Of a DNA stretch of 64,000 nt, positions 31,821 to 39,189 are shown piece by piece. The position numbers and the translations under genes were made by a program. Under the pieces are notes generated by a model. The model saw nothing but the letters and a program-made list of their open reading frames with translations. It had not been told where the DNA came from and made no database searches. Source of the stretch: Arthrobacter saudimassiliensis. GTDB lineage: Bacteria; Actinomycetota; Actinomycetes; Actinomycetales; Micrococcaceae. The stretch spans positions 1 to 64,000 of the forward strand of contig LN483072.1 in assembly GCA_900016675.1 (NCBI GenBank), in the 5' to 3' direction. Within the stretch, counting starts at the first letter, position 1, and every line of letters starts with the position of its first letter.

Positions 31821-31971
31821 CGACAGCGGTTCGGACTGGCCGACGGCGGTCGGACTGGCCAACGGAGGTCCGGGCTGGCTCTTGGCAAGCCAGCCGTCGG
31901 CGGTTCGGGCTGGCCGACAGCGGTCCCGACTAGCCGTCGGGACCGGGCTGGTTGAGTGCGGTCCGGGCCGG
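31821..31971. repeat. degenerate ~20-bp direct repeats
   Basis: Diverged units close to CGACGGCGGTCCGGGCTGGC occur back to back or nearly so: 31821-31840, 31841-31859, 31860-31879, then about 31895-31914, 31915-31934 and 31944-31971. They occupy the 379-base gene-free stretch between the DUF222 start (31643) and the next gene end (32023). Nothing else is recognised in that stretch. Confidence 0.7.
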
Positions 31972-31980
31972 CTCACGACG

Positions 31981-32040
31981 CTTCAGGACAGCTCAGGACA
32001 GCTCAGGACAGTTCAGGACAGGTCAGGACAGGTCAGGTCG
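31981..32040. repeat. tandem decamer array, six copies
   Basis: CTTCAGGACA, GCTCAGGACA (twice), GTTCAGGACA, GGTCAGGACA and GGTCAGGTCG follow each other with exact period ten from 31981 to 32040. The array runs into the 3' end of the unknown gene and supplies its stop codon (32023-32025). Its contents are too short and uninterrupted for CRISPR. Confidence 0.9.
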
Positions 32041-33219
32041 GTTCAGCTCGTCGGCATCCCAGGAGAGGTCTGCCCCTTCCGGAAGCGGAAGGGCCTCTAT
32101 CTCCGGATCCGCGACAAGAGCCGCGATCAGTCCCCGGCTTCCGGCGACCACGGTGGAATCGAAGTCGATTTCGGAGACGAGCACCCAGGCATGGTCCGCA
32201 GGCCACAGCATGTTGGGCGACTGCGGAAACCAGGGCACGTGGTGCCATGACACCCGCTCAACCCATGCCGGATCCTGAAAGAACCGCACGCCGGCGGCGA
32301 AAAGGTAGTAGCTGCGGTCAGGCAGATCCAGAGTCGGGGCGAGCACGACGTCGGCCGGCAGCAGGCCCGACCCCGGCGGCGGGTTGCCCGCCAGCGGGTC
32401 GGTGCCCTGCGGGCCGACTCCCAGGCCCCTGCGCTGTGCCTCCTCAAGGCTGGTCCACGCCCAGGCGCTGTCCGGATTATCAGCGGTGGGGTTGGCGTCG
32501 AGCCGGCTTCCGGCTTCCGCTTCCGCTTCCACACCCGCATCCGCTTCCACTTCCACATCCGCTTCCGCGTCCGTTTTCTCGGACCAGGACACCTCAAGCT
32601 GAGCGTACCCGGCGGAACTCGTCAGCCCGCCGTACCCTTCCCAGATGGCGGCCACTCCGCCGTTCGGCGTGGCAGTGTGGGCCGCCAGGTGCAGGCAGAC
32701 CCGGGCAAGGACCTCGGCCGCCAGGTTGCCCTGCTGCGGTTCGGAGTAACGTCGGCCCTGTGCATCCAGCGGGCCGTATGGGCTCTCGATCGCAGGCTTG
32801 ATGAGCCGGTTGAACTGCGCCAGCGGGTGCATGGTCGTTCCCATGGCCTCGGCCACCGCACTCCAGCGGATGGATTCGTCCTCGATGGTCGGCTGTTGGT
32901 ACGAGGGTGCCCGGACGTCAGGCCAGTCCGGAGGCTGCCGGTCCCAGCCCGATCCAGTCGGCCAGTCCCGCTGCACAGGATGGAAGACCCGCGTGTAGGC
33001 CTCGAATCCGCGGGGAACGACGATGTGCATGGTGCCCCAGGTCGAATCAATGCGAGGGCGCAGCCACTCCCCTGACGCTGCCTCCTTCAAGGGCGTTCCC
33101 GGCGGGAGGGCCGCCGACGCCGGAGCGCCGGGCTCGCCGGGTCGGCCCACCGAGGCCGCCGGCGCCGGAGGGCCGACCTCCGGGCCCGGCGAGCCATTCG
33201 CCCCGGCTCCCCCGGTCAC
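32023..33219 (-). CDS. unknown protein with acidic hexamer-encoded insert
   Basis: A protein of about 398 residues that I cannot assign. The GTG at 33219 is 14 bases after the upstream gene's stop and is the best start; a Met at the phrase MHIVVPRGFEAYTRVFHP (about residue 63) is a later alternative. The conserved-looking core includes RVFHPVQRDWPTG, SIRWSAVAEAMGTTMHPLAQ, a Trp-rich AIWEGYGGL and, near the end, RSYYLFAAGVRFF and LWPADHAWVLVSEIDFDSTVV. The middle contains an acidic low-complexity stretch of Asp/Glu/Ala/Val dipeptides. Pairs with the gene upstream. The stop lies inside a decamer array, so the C-terminus may have been changed by repeats. Confidence 0.7.
   Translation of the reverse strand: MTGGAGANGSPGPEVGPPAPAASVGRPGEPGAPASAALPPGTPLKEAASGEWLRPRIDSTWGTMHIVVPRGFEAYTRVFHPVQRDWPTGSGWDRQPPDWPDVRAPSYQQPTIEDESIRWSAVAEAMGTTMHPLAQFNRLIKPAIESPYGPLDAQGRRYSEPQQGNLAAEVLARVCLHLAAHTATPNGGVAAIWEGYGGLTSSAGYAQLEVSWSEKTDAEADVEVEADAGVEAEAEAGSRLDANPTADNPDSAWAWTSLEEAQRRGLGVGPQGTDPLAGNPPPGSGLLPADVVLAPTLDLPDRSYYLFAAGVRFFQDPAWVERVSWHHVPWFPQSPNMLWPADHAWVLVSEIDFDSTVVAGSRGLIAALVADPEIEALPLPEGADLSWDADELNRPDLS
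32513..32572. repeat. hexanucleotide microsatellite within coding sequence
   Basis: Ten in-phase hexamers of the GCTTCC type (GCTTCC, ACTTCC, GCATCC, ACATCC, GCGTCC) run from 32513 to 32572. On the coding strand they give alternating Asp/Glu/Gly with Ala/Val. In-frame expansion can change length without breaking the gene. Confidence 0.85.
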
Positions 33220-33232
33220 GGCCGCGCCACGC

Positions 33233-34300
33233 TTATGCCTCAGCGCCGGCCGGCGCCGCGAACGGATCGAAGCGGAGCCGCTCGAACATTTCCCGCTGCG
33301 CGGCCTGGGCCGCCTCATCCTCATCCTCGGTCATCCGCTGGGCGACATAGCGGTACATCTTCTCGCGGACCAGATACGTCTCGGCATCAGTCAGGGACCC
33401 CGCAGCCAGCGACCCGGCGCGTTCCTCCAGCTCCGGCAGCCGGGCCAGCCCGGCGTCGTCGGGCGCCAGGGCGATGCCGAACGCGACGTCGAGCACGGTA
33501 AGGGCTTTCTCGCCGTCGGTGGCGACGGGGTCGGCGTCGACGACGGCGAGCGTACGTTCCGCCGCTGCCCGCGCCGCCTCGTAAGTCTGCAGCCCGAGCA
33601 GGAAGCGCACCTGCTCGGAGCCGGATGAGTAGTCATAGATCGGCCCGTCCAGCCACTCCAGCACGCTTTCCCGCCACTGGTGGCTGCCGGTGTAGAAGAG
33701 CAGGACGGTCGCGTGGCCGGCGACGGCGGCGCGCAGCCGGCGGATCTCTGCGTCGTCCCCGCCGTCGCGGTCGGACCTGTCGCCGTGGCCGTCCCCGTCC
33801 CCACCGTCACCATCGACGGGGAACTCGCGCAGGGCCTGCTCCGCGATCTGCTGCAGGTGCGCGGCCAGCTCGTCGTCCCGCACCGACCCGAGCTGTCCCC
33901 ACTCGGCGATGTCCTCCACGTACAGGCTCAGCTCGCGCAGGAGGAAGCGGACCCAGGGGCTGCCCGGACCATATTCCTCCACAGCCAGGGGAAACGCTCC
34001 GATCAGGTAGTAGGGATCCCGCGGGGTGCGCAGGTCCCATGCCGCAGTGAACAGGTGGATGGCAAGCTCGCGGTCATAGGTGAGCGCCGGAACAGACTCG
34101 GCATAGGCCCACGCCTGCTCGCAGGCCGCAGCACCCTCCTCAGGCTCACCGGTGATGTACAGCGTCTCCGCGGCCCGCAGCAGCGTCATCGCGTACGCCT
34201 TCGGGTCCGGAATGCCTGCTGCTTCCATGGCCCGCGCCGCGTCCGCCAGATCGGCGGCGGCAACAGCCGGCGGCCTGCCCTCATTGTGTTGTCTCCCCAT
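33233..34300 (-). CDS. helical repeat (TPR-like) protein, function unknown
   Basis: A 355-residue protein, mostly helical, with no signal peptide. Alternating Ala/Leu-rich helices (DAARAMEAAGIPDPKAYAMT, LLRAAETLYITGEPEEGAAA) and a second half with ALTVLDVAFGIALAPDDAGL resemble TPR-like solenoids. An insert around residues 155-175 is an acidic Gly/Asp/His/Arg low-complexity loop. No enzyme motif seen. It is the first gene of a two-gene unit with the unknown gene downstream, 14 bases apart. A scaffold or sensor role is possible but I cannot support a function. Confidence 0.72.
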   Translation of the reverse strand: MGRQHNEGRPPAVAAADLADAARAMEAAGIPDPKAYAMTLLRAAETLYITGEPEEGAAACEQAWAYAESVPALTYDRELAIHLFTAAWDLRTPRDPYYLIGAFPLAVEEYGPGSPWVRFLLRELSLYVEDIAEWGQLGSVRDDELAAHLQQIAEQALREFPVDGDGGDGDGHGDRSDRDGGDDAEIRRLRAAVAGHATVLLFYTGSHQWRESVLEWLDGPIYDYSSGSEQVRFLLGLQTYEAARAAAERTLAVVDADPVATDGEKALTVLDVAFGIALAPDDAGLARLPELEERAGSLAAGSLTDAETYLVREKMYRYVAQRMTEDEDEAAQAAQREMFERLRFDPFAAPAGAEA

Positions 34301-34443
34301 GAAGACACCCTAGTGGGAGCGGCAATTTCCCGCTCGAACCGGCACGCGGAAACCCCTGAACCGGCCCAAAAGACCGCTCGAAACGGCAGGTGCCGCCTCC
34401 CCCGGAGGGAAGGCGGCACCTGCACAGCGGATCGCGCCTGCAG

Positions 34444-37119
34444 CTAGCGGCGGGAGCCCGCCTCGGCATCGGCCGGCACCGCCTGCCCGCCGTCACCGTC
34501 ACCACCAGCAGCGGCGTCCACGTGCGGGTGGCGGCGCTCCAGCGAGGCGCCCTCCACGTCCACGTCGGGCAGGATCCGGTCCAGCCACTTCGGCAGCCAC
34601 CAGGCCTTGTCGCCGGCCAGGTGCATCAGCGCCGGAATCAGCAGCATACGGACCACGAAGGCATCCAGCAGCACGCCGAAGGCGAGAGCGAAGCCGATCG
34701 GCCGGATCATCGCGCTGTGCGAGAACACGAACCCGCCGAACACCGAGATCATGATGATCGCCGCGGCGGTCACCACGGACCGCCCGGCCCGCACGCCCTG
34801 CACCACGGCCAGCCGCGCCGGCGCGCCGTGCGCGTACGCCTCGCGCATGCCGGAGCCGATGAACAGCATGTAGTCCATGGCCAGGCCGAACAGGATGCCG
34901 ACCAGGATGGTGGGCAGGAAGTTCAGGATCGGGCCGGGCGTCTCCACGCCGAACACTCCGGCCAGCCAGCCCCACTGGTAGATGGCGACGACGCCGCCAA
35001 GCGCACCGAAGTAGGACAGGATGAACCCGAGCGTCGCGACGATCGGGACGAAGATCGAGCGGAACACCAGGATCAGGATGATCAGCGAGAGCCCGACGAC
35101 GACGGCCAGGTAGATCGGCAGCGCCTCGGCCAGCTTGTCGGAGATGTCGATGTTGCCCGACGCCGAGCCGGCCACGCCCAGCTCGTACTCACCGTTCAGC
35201 GGAGACAGGTCGCGCAGGGTGTGCACCAGCTCCTCGGTGGACTCGCTGGTCGGACCCTCCTCGGGGATGATCTGGAACGCGGTGGTCTGCCCGTCCTCGG
35301 AGCTGCCGATCGGCGCGACGGCGGCGACGTCGTCCTGCTCGAACAGGGCCTCGGCGATCTCCTGCTGCGCGGCCAGGCCCGCGGCCTCGTCGGCCGGAGC
35401 CTCGGGCAGCTCGGCGACGACGAGCAGGGATCCGTTCTGGCCCTCGCCGAACTTCTCGGACACCGCGGTGTACGCCTGGTACTGCGTCGAGTCGGTGGCT
35501 TCGGAGGAGCCGTCCGGCAGGTTCAGCCGCAGCTCCAGCGCCGGAATCGCGACCAGCAGCAGGCCGGCAATGCAGGCCAGCGCGGTCAGCACCGCCCGGC
35601 CGGTGCCCATCGGCTTCGCCTGGGCGGCGCCGGGAACCGACGCTCCGGCGGCACCGTCGGCCTGGGTGTCGGCCTCGGCAGCGTCCGAGCCGGCGGCGTG
35701 CGCGCCGTGCGCGGCGTCCGAGCCGGCCGCCGTCGTGCCGGTCCCGTGCGCCTGCTCCCGGGCGGCCCGCTCCTTGCGGCTGAGCACCCGCAGGCCGGCG
35801 AGCTTCAGCAGCGCCGGAGTCAGGGTGACGGCGATCAGCACCGCGATGGCGATGCAGCCGGCGCCCACGGTGCCCATCAGGCCCAGGAACGGAATACCGG
35901 TAACGTTCAGGGCCAGCAGGGCGATGAACACGGTCATGCCGGCGAACACCACGGCGTTGCCGGAGGTGCCATTCGCCAGGGCGATGGACTCCTCGACGTC
36001 GTAGCCGCCCTTGAGCTGGCGGCGGTGCCGGTTGACGATGAACAGCGCGTAGTCGATGCCCACGGCCAGACCGAGCATCAGGCCCAGCACCGGGGTCACC
36101 GAGGCCATCTCGACGACGCCGGAGAAGGCCATGGAGCCCAGCGCGCCGATGCCGACGCCGATCAGCGCGGTGATGATGGGCAGGCCGGCGCCGATCAGGG
36201 TGCCGAGCATGATCACCAGCACGATGCCGGCCACGACCAGGCCCACGACCTCGCCGACGCCGAAGATGCTGGGCACGCCGCCTGCGATTTCGGCGGAGAA
36301 GTCGGCGGTGACGCCGTCGACCGGCTGGTCCTCGAAGACGGCGACCAGCGCGTCGGTGGTGTCCTTGGAGATGTCCAGCTGGGCTTCGGAGAAGACCACG
36401 TTCACGATGGCGGCGCTGCCGTCCTCGGAGACGGTGCGGATCTCGGCGGCCATGTCCAGCAGCGAGGCGCCGGATTCCAGCTGCACGGCCTGCGCCTCCA
36501 GCTCCGCGGCACCGGCCTCGAGTTCGGCCCGCCCGGCGTCGAGCTGCGCCTGCTGCTCATCGAGCTGGGCCTGCTGCGCGTCCAGCTGCGGCGCGGCGGC
36601 GTCGAGCATGCCTGCGGCCTCGGCCTGGGCACGGGCGGCGTCCAGCTGTTCCTGCCCGGCGTCGAGCTGGGCCTGGCCGGCGTCAAGCTCAGCGCGGGCC
36701 GACTCCAGCTGCGCGCGGCCGGCGTCGAGCTGGGGCTGCCCGGCCTCGATCTGCTCGCGCTGCTCGGCGCGCTGGGCCTCGGTATCGAACGGGTCGACGG
36801 CGTTCTCCACGCCGTCGACTTCCGCGGTCTCCGCGACCAGCGCGCTGATCTGCTCACGCTGCTCGGGGGTGAAGGCGGAGCCGTCCTCGGTCTGCAGGAC
36901 CACGCTGCCGGTCCCGCCGGAAGCCTCCGGCAGCTCGGACTGTAGCTGCTCGGTGACCTCCGCGGTGGGGGTGTTGGGGATGGAGAAGCTGGTGGCAAGG
37001 GTGCCGCCGAACATGGCAAACGCGGCGCCGGCCGCAACCAGCAACGCGAGCCAGAGCCCGATCACGGTCTTGGCCCGGCGCGCGGCGGCCGCGCCCAGGC
37101 GGTAAAGGAATTCAGCCAA
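34444..37119 (-). CDS. MMPL/RND-family exporter with long periplasmic coiled coil
   Basis: An approximately 891-residue membrane protein of the MMPL family. One N-terminal span (IGLWLALLVAAGAAFAMFGG) is followed by a large extracytoplasmic loop with about 120 residues of Leu-Asp-Ala-Gly heptad-like repeats (LDAGQAQLDAGQEQLDAARA). A six-span block, a second loop and a final block follow. The start is TTG at 37119, which overlaps the tetR stop by eight bases. The longer frame to 37314 runs antisense-like through tetR. MMPL proteins export lipids, siderophores, drugs or surface polymers; coupling to TetR suggests drug or toxic-metabolite efflux. Confidence 0.88.
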   Translation of the reverse strand: MAEFLYRLGAAAARRAKTVIGLWLALLVAAGAAFAMFGGTLATSFSIPNTPTAEVTEQLQSELPEASGGTGSVVLQTEDGSAFTPEQREQISALVAETAEVDGVENAVDPFDTEAQRAEQREQIEAGQPQLDAGRAQLESARAELDAGQAQLDAGQEQLDAARAQAEAAGMLDAAAPQLDAQQAQLDEQQAQLDAGRAELEAGAAELEAQAVQLESGASLLDMAAEIRTVSEDGSAAIVNVVFSEAQLDISKDTTDALVAVFEDQPVDGVTADFSAEIAGGVPSIFGVGEVVGLVVAGIVLVIMLGTLIGAGLPIITALIGVGIGALGSMAFSGVVEMASVTPVLGLMLGLAVGIDYALFIVNRHRRQLKGGYDVEESIALANGTSGNAVVFAGMTVFIALLALNVTGIPFLGLMGTVGAGCIAIAVLIAVTLTPALLKLAGLRVLSRKERAAREQAHGTGTTAAGSDAAHGAHAAGSDAAEADTQADGAAGASVPGAAQAKPMGTGRAVLTALACIAGLLLVAIPALELRLNLPDGSSEATDSTQYQAYTAVSEKFGEGQNGSLLVVAELPEAPADEAAGLAAQQEIAEALFEQDDVAAVAPIGSSEDGQTTAFQIIPEEGPTSESTEELVHTLRDLSPLNGEYELGVAGSASGNIDISDKLAEALPIYLAVVVGLSLIILILVFRSIFVPIVATLGFILSYFGALGGVVAIYQWGWLAGVFGVETPGPILNFLPTILVGILFGLAMDYMLFIGSGMREAYAHGAPARLAVVQGVRAGRSVVTAAAIIMISVFGGFVFSHSAMIRPIGFALAFGVLLDAFVVRMLLIPALMHLAGDKAWWLPKWLDRILPDVDVEGASLERRHPHVDAAAGGDGDGGQAVPADAEAGSRR

Positions 37120-37825
37120 GGGGAGACTTTCCGTCAGGGGTGGGTGAAACAGGGAACGTGCGGGAGCAGGCCGTGGTGCCGTGCCCCGACTGGAGTGCGG
37201 TGAGGAACTGTTCACGAAGCCGGGTCCAGGCTTCGCGGGATTCAGGGGTGTCGACCGCGCCGGTGGCCGCGCTCCAATGCTGGTACAGCACCGCCAGGCC
37301 GCCGATGAAGGCACCCGAGAACAGGTCGACGTCGAGCGGATCCGCGTCCGGGTAGCCCAACCGGAGCTCCTCCGACATGCGCCGGGTGATGGCCGTGAAG
37401 GAGCGCAGGGCGATCAGCGCCGAACGCGGCGAGGGCCGTGCGTCTCCCAGCTGCCCGCCGTCGTCGCCCAGCATGGCGGTGAGACGGGCCATCGGGCCGA
37501 CGACGTCGCTGCGGCGCAGCGCGGCGATCACCTGGTCCGCCATGCTCCCGGGGACCTCGGTGCCGTGCTTCATCAGGGAAACCAGCTCGTCCAGCGTGCT
37601 GCCCAGGAGTTCGCTGCAGGCCTCGACGATGACTTCATCCAGGGAGTTGAAGTGGTTGAAGACGGTGCGGCGAGCGACGTCGGCCCGGGCCGCGAGCTCG
37701 TCCACGCTGAAGCTCATGCCCTGCTCGCCCATCAGCGCGGCGGCGGCGTCGATGATGGCGCGGCGGTGGCGCTGCTTCAGGCTGGACCGGCGGTCCGGTG
37801 CTGTGGAGGCGGCGGAAACGGTCAC
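37112..37825 (-). CDS. TetR-family regulator of MMPL exporter
   Basis: A 237-residue TetR protein: a helix-turn-helix with FSVDELAARADVARRTVFNHF (about 40-59), HFNSLDEVI, and a C-terminal ligand domain. The GTG start at 37825 lies only about six bases after a TAGTGT -10 box (37832-37837), suggesting a leaderless transcript. Overlapping palindromes in its promoter (37838-37862) are the likely operator. It is translationally coupled to the MMPL gene, so it autoregulates and controls export; its inducer is probably the exported compound (inference). Confidence 0.88.
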   Translation of the reverse strand: MTVSAASTAPDRRSSLKQRHRRAIIDAAAALMGEQGMSFSVDELAARADVARRTVFNHFNSLDEVIVEACSELLGSTLDELVSLMKHGTEVPGSMADQVIAALRRSDVVGPMARLTAMLGDDGGQLGDARPSPRSALIALRSFTAITRRMSEELRLGYPDADPLDVDLFSGAFIGGLAVLYQHWSAATGAVDTPESREAWTRLREQFLTALQSGHGTTACSRTFPVSPTPDGKSPLG

Positions 37826-37831
37826 ATAACG

Positions 37832-37862
37832 ACACTAGGTGCATCGTTGCACCGGGTGCAAC
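37832..37862 (-). promoter_or_regulatory. tetR-MMPL promoter with two overlapping palindromic operators
   Basis: Reading on the minus strand, TTGCAC (37856-37861), 18 bases, TAGTGT (37832-37837) make a promoter. Two palindromes fill it: GGTGCATCGTTGCACC (37838-37853) and GTTGCACCGGGTGCAAC (37846-37862). They share the middle half-site, so three TGCA-type half-sites lie in line. This is a typical TetR autoregulatory arrangement. Confidence 0.7.
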
Positions 37863-37920
37863 TCCGGCCGGGAAAGGCGGCAACTCTCGGCGGGTTCAGG
37901 CCCCTATGGCTGCGCCTTTA

Positions 37921-37987
37921 CAGCATCAACCCGCCGTAGGTTGAGGGGCGGTCCACCCAAACCAGCATCAACCCGCCGAAGGTTGAG
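37921..37987. repeat. 25-bp direct repeat pair, each a small palindrome
   Basis: CAGCATCAACCCGCCGTAGG-TTGAG at 37921-37945 returns with one change at 37963-37987, 42 bases apart. Each copy contains TCAACC-N7-GGTTGA. They lie in the 340-base gene-free stretch between tetR and the siderophore operon. They could be an interspersed extragenic element or paired regulator sites. Confidence 0.75.
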
Positions 37988-38028
37988 CCCAGGTGCCCGC
38001 GAAGCCCGGGACCACACCCTTTGAGTCA

Positions 38029-38052
38029 TTACGCAACGTTCACGTTGCGTAA
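38029..38052. promoter_or_regulatory. perfect 10-bp palindrome upstream of iron box
   Basis: TTACGCAACG-TTCA-CGTTGCGTAA is a perfect 10-4-10 inverted repeat 11 bases before the iron box. It is AT/GC balanced and lacks a U-run, so an operator is more likely than a terminator. The regulator is unknown to me. Confidence 0.6.
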
Positions 38053-38063
38053 TCCGGCGGCGC

Positions 38064-38082
38064 TTAGGTTAGCCTTAGCTTT
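38064..38082. promoter_or_regulatory. IdeR/DmdR-type iron box
   Basis: TTAGGTTAGCCTTAGCTTT agrees at about 15 of 19 positions with the actinobacterial IdeR/DmdR/DtxR consensus TTAGGTTAGSCTAACCTAA (recalled). It lies about 85 bases upstream of the siderophore-binding gene. It should repress the operon when iron is plentiful. Confidence 0.72.
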
Positions 38083-38165
38083 GCCGCTTCCCCCACGCGG
38101 CATGTGAGCCACAGCCGCCCGTCCTTTCCCAACCGGCGGCTGCCCTGAACAAGGAGTGAACACAG

Positions 38166-39164
38166 TTGTTCCTGCCCAAGAAGACCGCGGCCCTGACCGC
38201 CGCCGCTGCCCTGACGCTGACCCTGGCCGCCTGCGGCGGCAGCGCCGAAGCCGAATCGGAAACGCCGGCAACAGGCACCGCCGCCGAATGGCCGCGCACC
38301 ATTGAGCACGAAGCCGGCGAAACCGTCATCGACGCCCAGCCCGAGCGGATCGTCTCCACCTCCCTGTCCGTGACCGGCACCCTGCTGGCCATCGACGCGC
38401 CCGTCACCGCCACCGCCGTCACCGCGGCCCGGCCCGGCACCACCGATGACAACGGGTTCTTCGCGCAGTGGGCCGAAACCGCCGTCGAGCGCGACGTCGA
38501 ACCGCTCTACACGGTCGGCGAGTTCGACCTGGAAGCCGTGATCGCCCAGGATCCGGACCTGATCGTCGTCTCCACCTCCGGCGCCGACTCCGTGCTGGAC
38601 CAGTACGAGGCGCTCTCCGACATCGCCCCCACCGTGGTGGTCAACTACGGCGACCAGACCTGGCAGGATCTGGCCGGGGAGCTCGGCGAAGCCACCGGCC
38701 TCGAGGCCGAAGCCGAAGCCGCCGTCAGCGAGTTCGACGCCCTGGTCGAGGAGACCGCCGGGAAGATCGGCATCGAAGAGGGCACGACCGCCTCGGTCGT
38801 CTCCTACAACGCCGGCGACACCTCGCCCGTGGGCAAGCCGACCGGCCCGCACGCGCAGCTGCTGGAAAAGCTGGGCTTCACCGTCAACGAGCCGCCGGCC
38901 GAGTTCGACACCTCCACCCAGAAGCGCGAGGACTTCGCTTTCACCTCCTATGAGGGCCTGGCCGACTCCGTCACCGGCGACTACGCGTTCCTGATCAGCG
39001 CCGATGAGAAGAAGGTCGACGCGTTCAAGGCCGATGCGACCCTGGCCAACATCCCGGCCGTACAGAACGACACGGTCTTCGCACTGGGCCTGGCCTCCTT
39101 CCGGATGGACCCGTACTCGGCCACCGACATCGTGACCTGGTTCGGCGACACCTTCGCCAAGTAG
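38166..39164 (+). CDS. ferric-siderophore-binding lipoprotein
   Basis: A 332-residue FecB/FepB-type binding protein. It starts at TTG (38166) with AAGGAG nine bases upstream. The signal peptide ends LTLTLAACGGS with lipidated Cys23. The mature part shows PERIVSTSLSVTGTLLAIDA and VIAQDPDLIVVSTSGAD, as in class III siderophore-binding proteins. First gene of a six-gene iron uptake operon preceded by an iron box. A 5' untranslated hairpin (CAGCCGCC 38112-38119 with GGCGGCTG 38135-38142) lies just before the ribosome site. Ligand probably a catecholate siderophore because of the Fes-like esterase downstream (inference). Confidence 0.9.
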   Translation: MFLPKKTAALTAAAALTLTLAACGGSAEAESETPATGTAAEWPRTIEHEAGETVIDAQPERIVSTSLSVTGTLLAIDAPVTATAVTAARPGTTDDNGFFAQWAETAVERDVEPLYTVGEFDLEAVIAQDPDLIVVSTSGADSVLDQYEALSDIAPTVVVNYGDQTWQDLAGELGEATGLEAEAEAAVSEFDALVEETAGKIGIEEGTTASVVSYNAGDTSPVGKPTGPHAQLLEKLGFTVNEPPAEFDTSTQKREDFAFTSYEGLADSVTGDYAFLISADEKKVDAFKADATLANIPAVQNDTVFALGLASFRMDPYSATDIVTWFGDTFAK

Positions 39165-39189
39165 CAGGTACCGCAAGGACCGTTCCCTC

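Noticed and set aside
31981-32040. Decamer array as a CRISPR
   Set aside because: Units are contiguous with no spacers of 30 bases or so and no cas genes are near.
34390-36945. 851-residue plus-strand open frame
   Set aside because: Antisense to the MMPL exporter; its sequence of Gly/Gln/His/Asp repeats is the mirror of the coiled-coil codons, with no domain.
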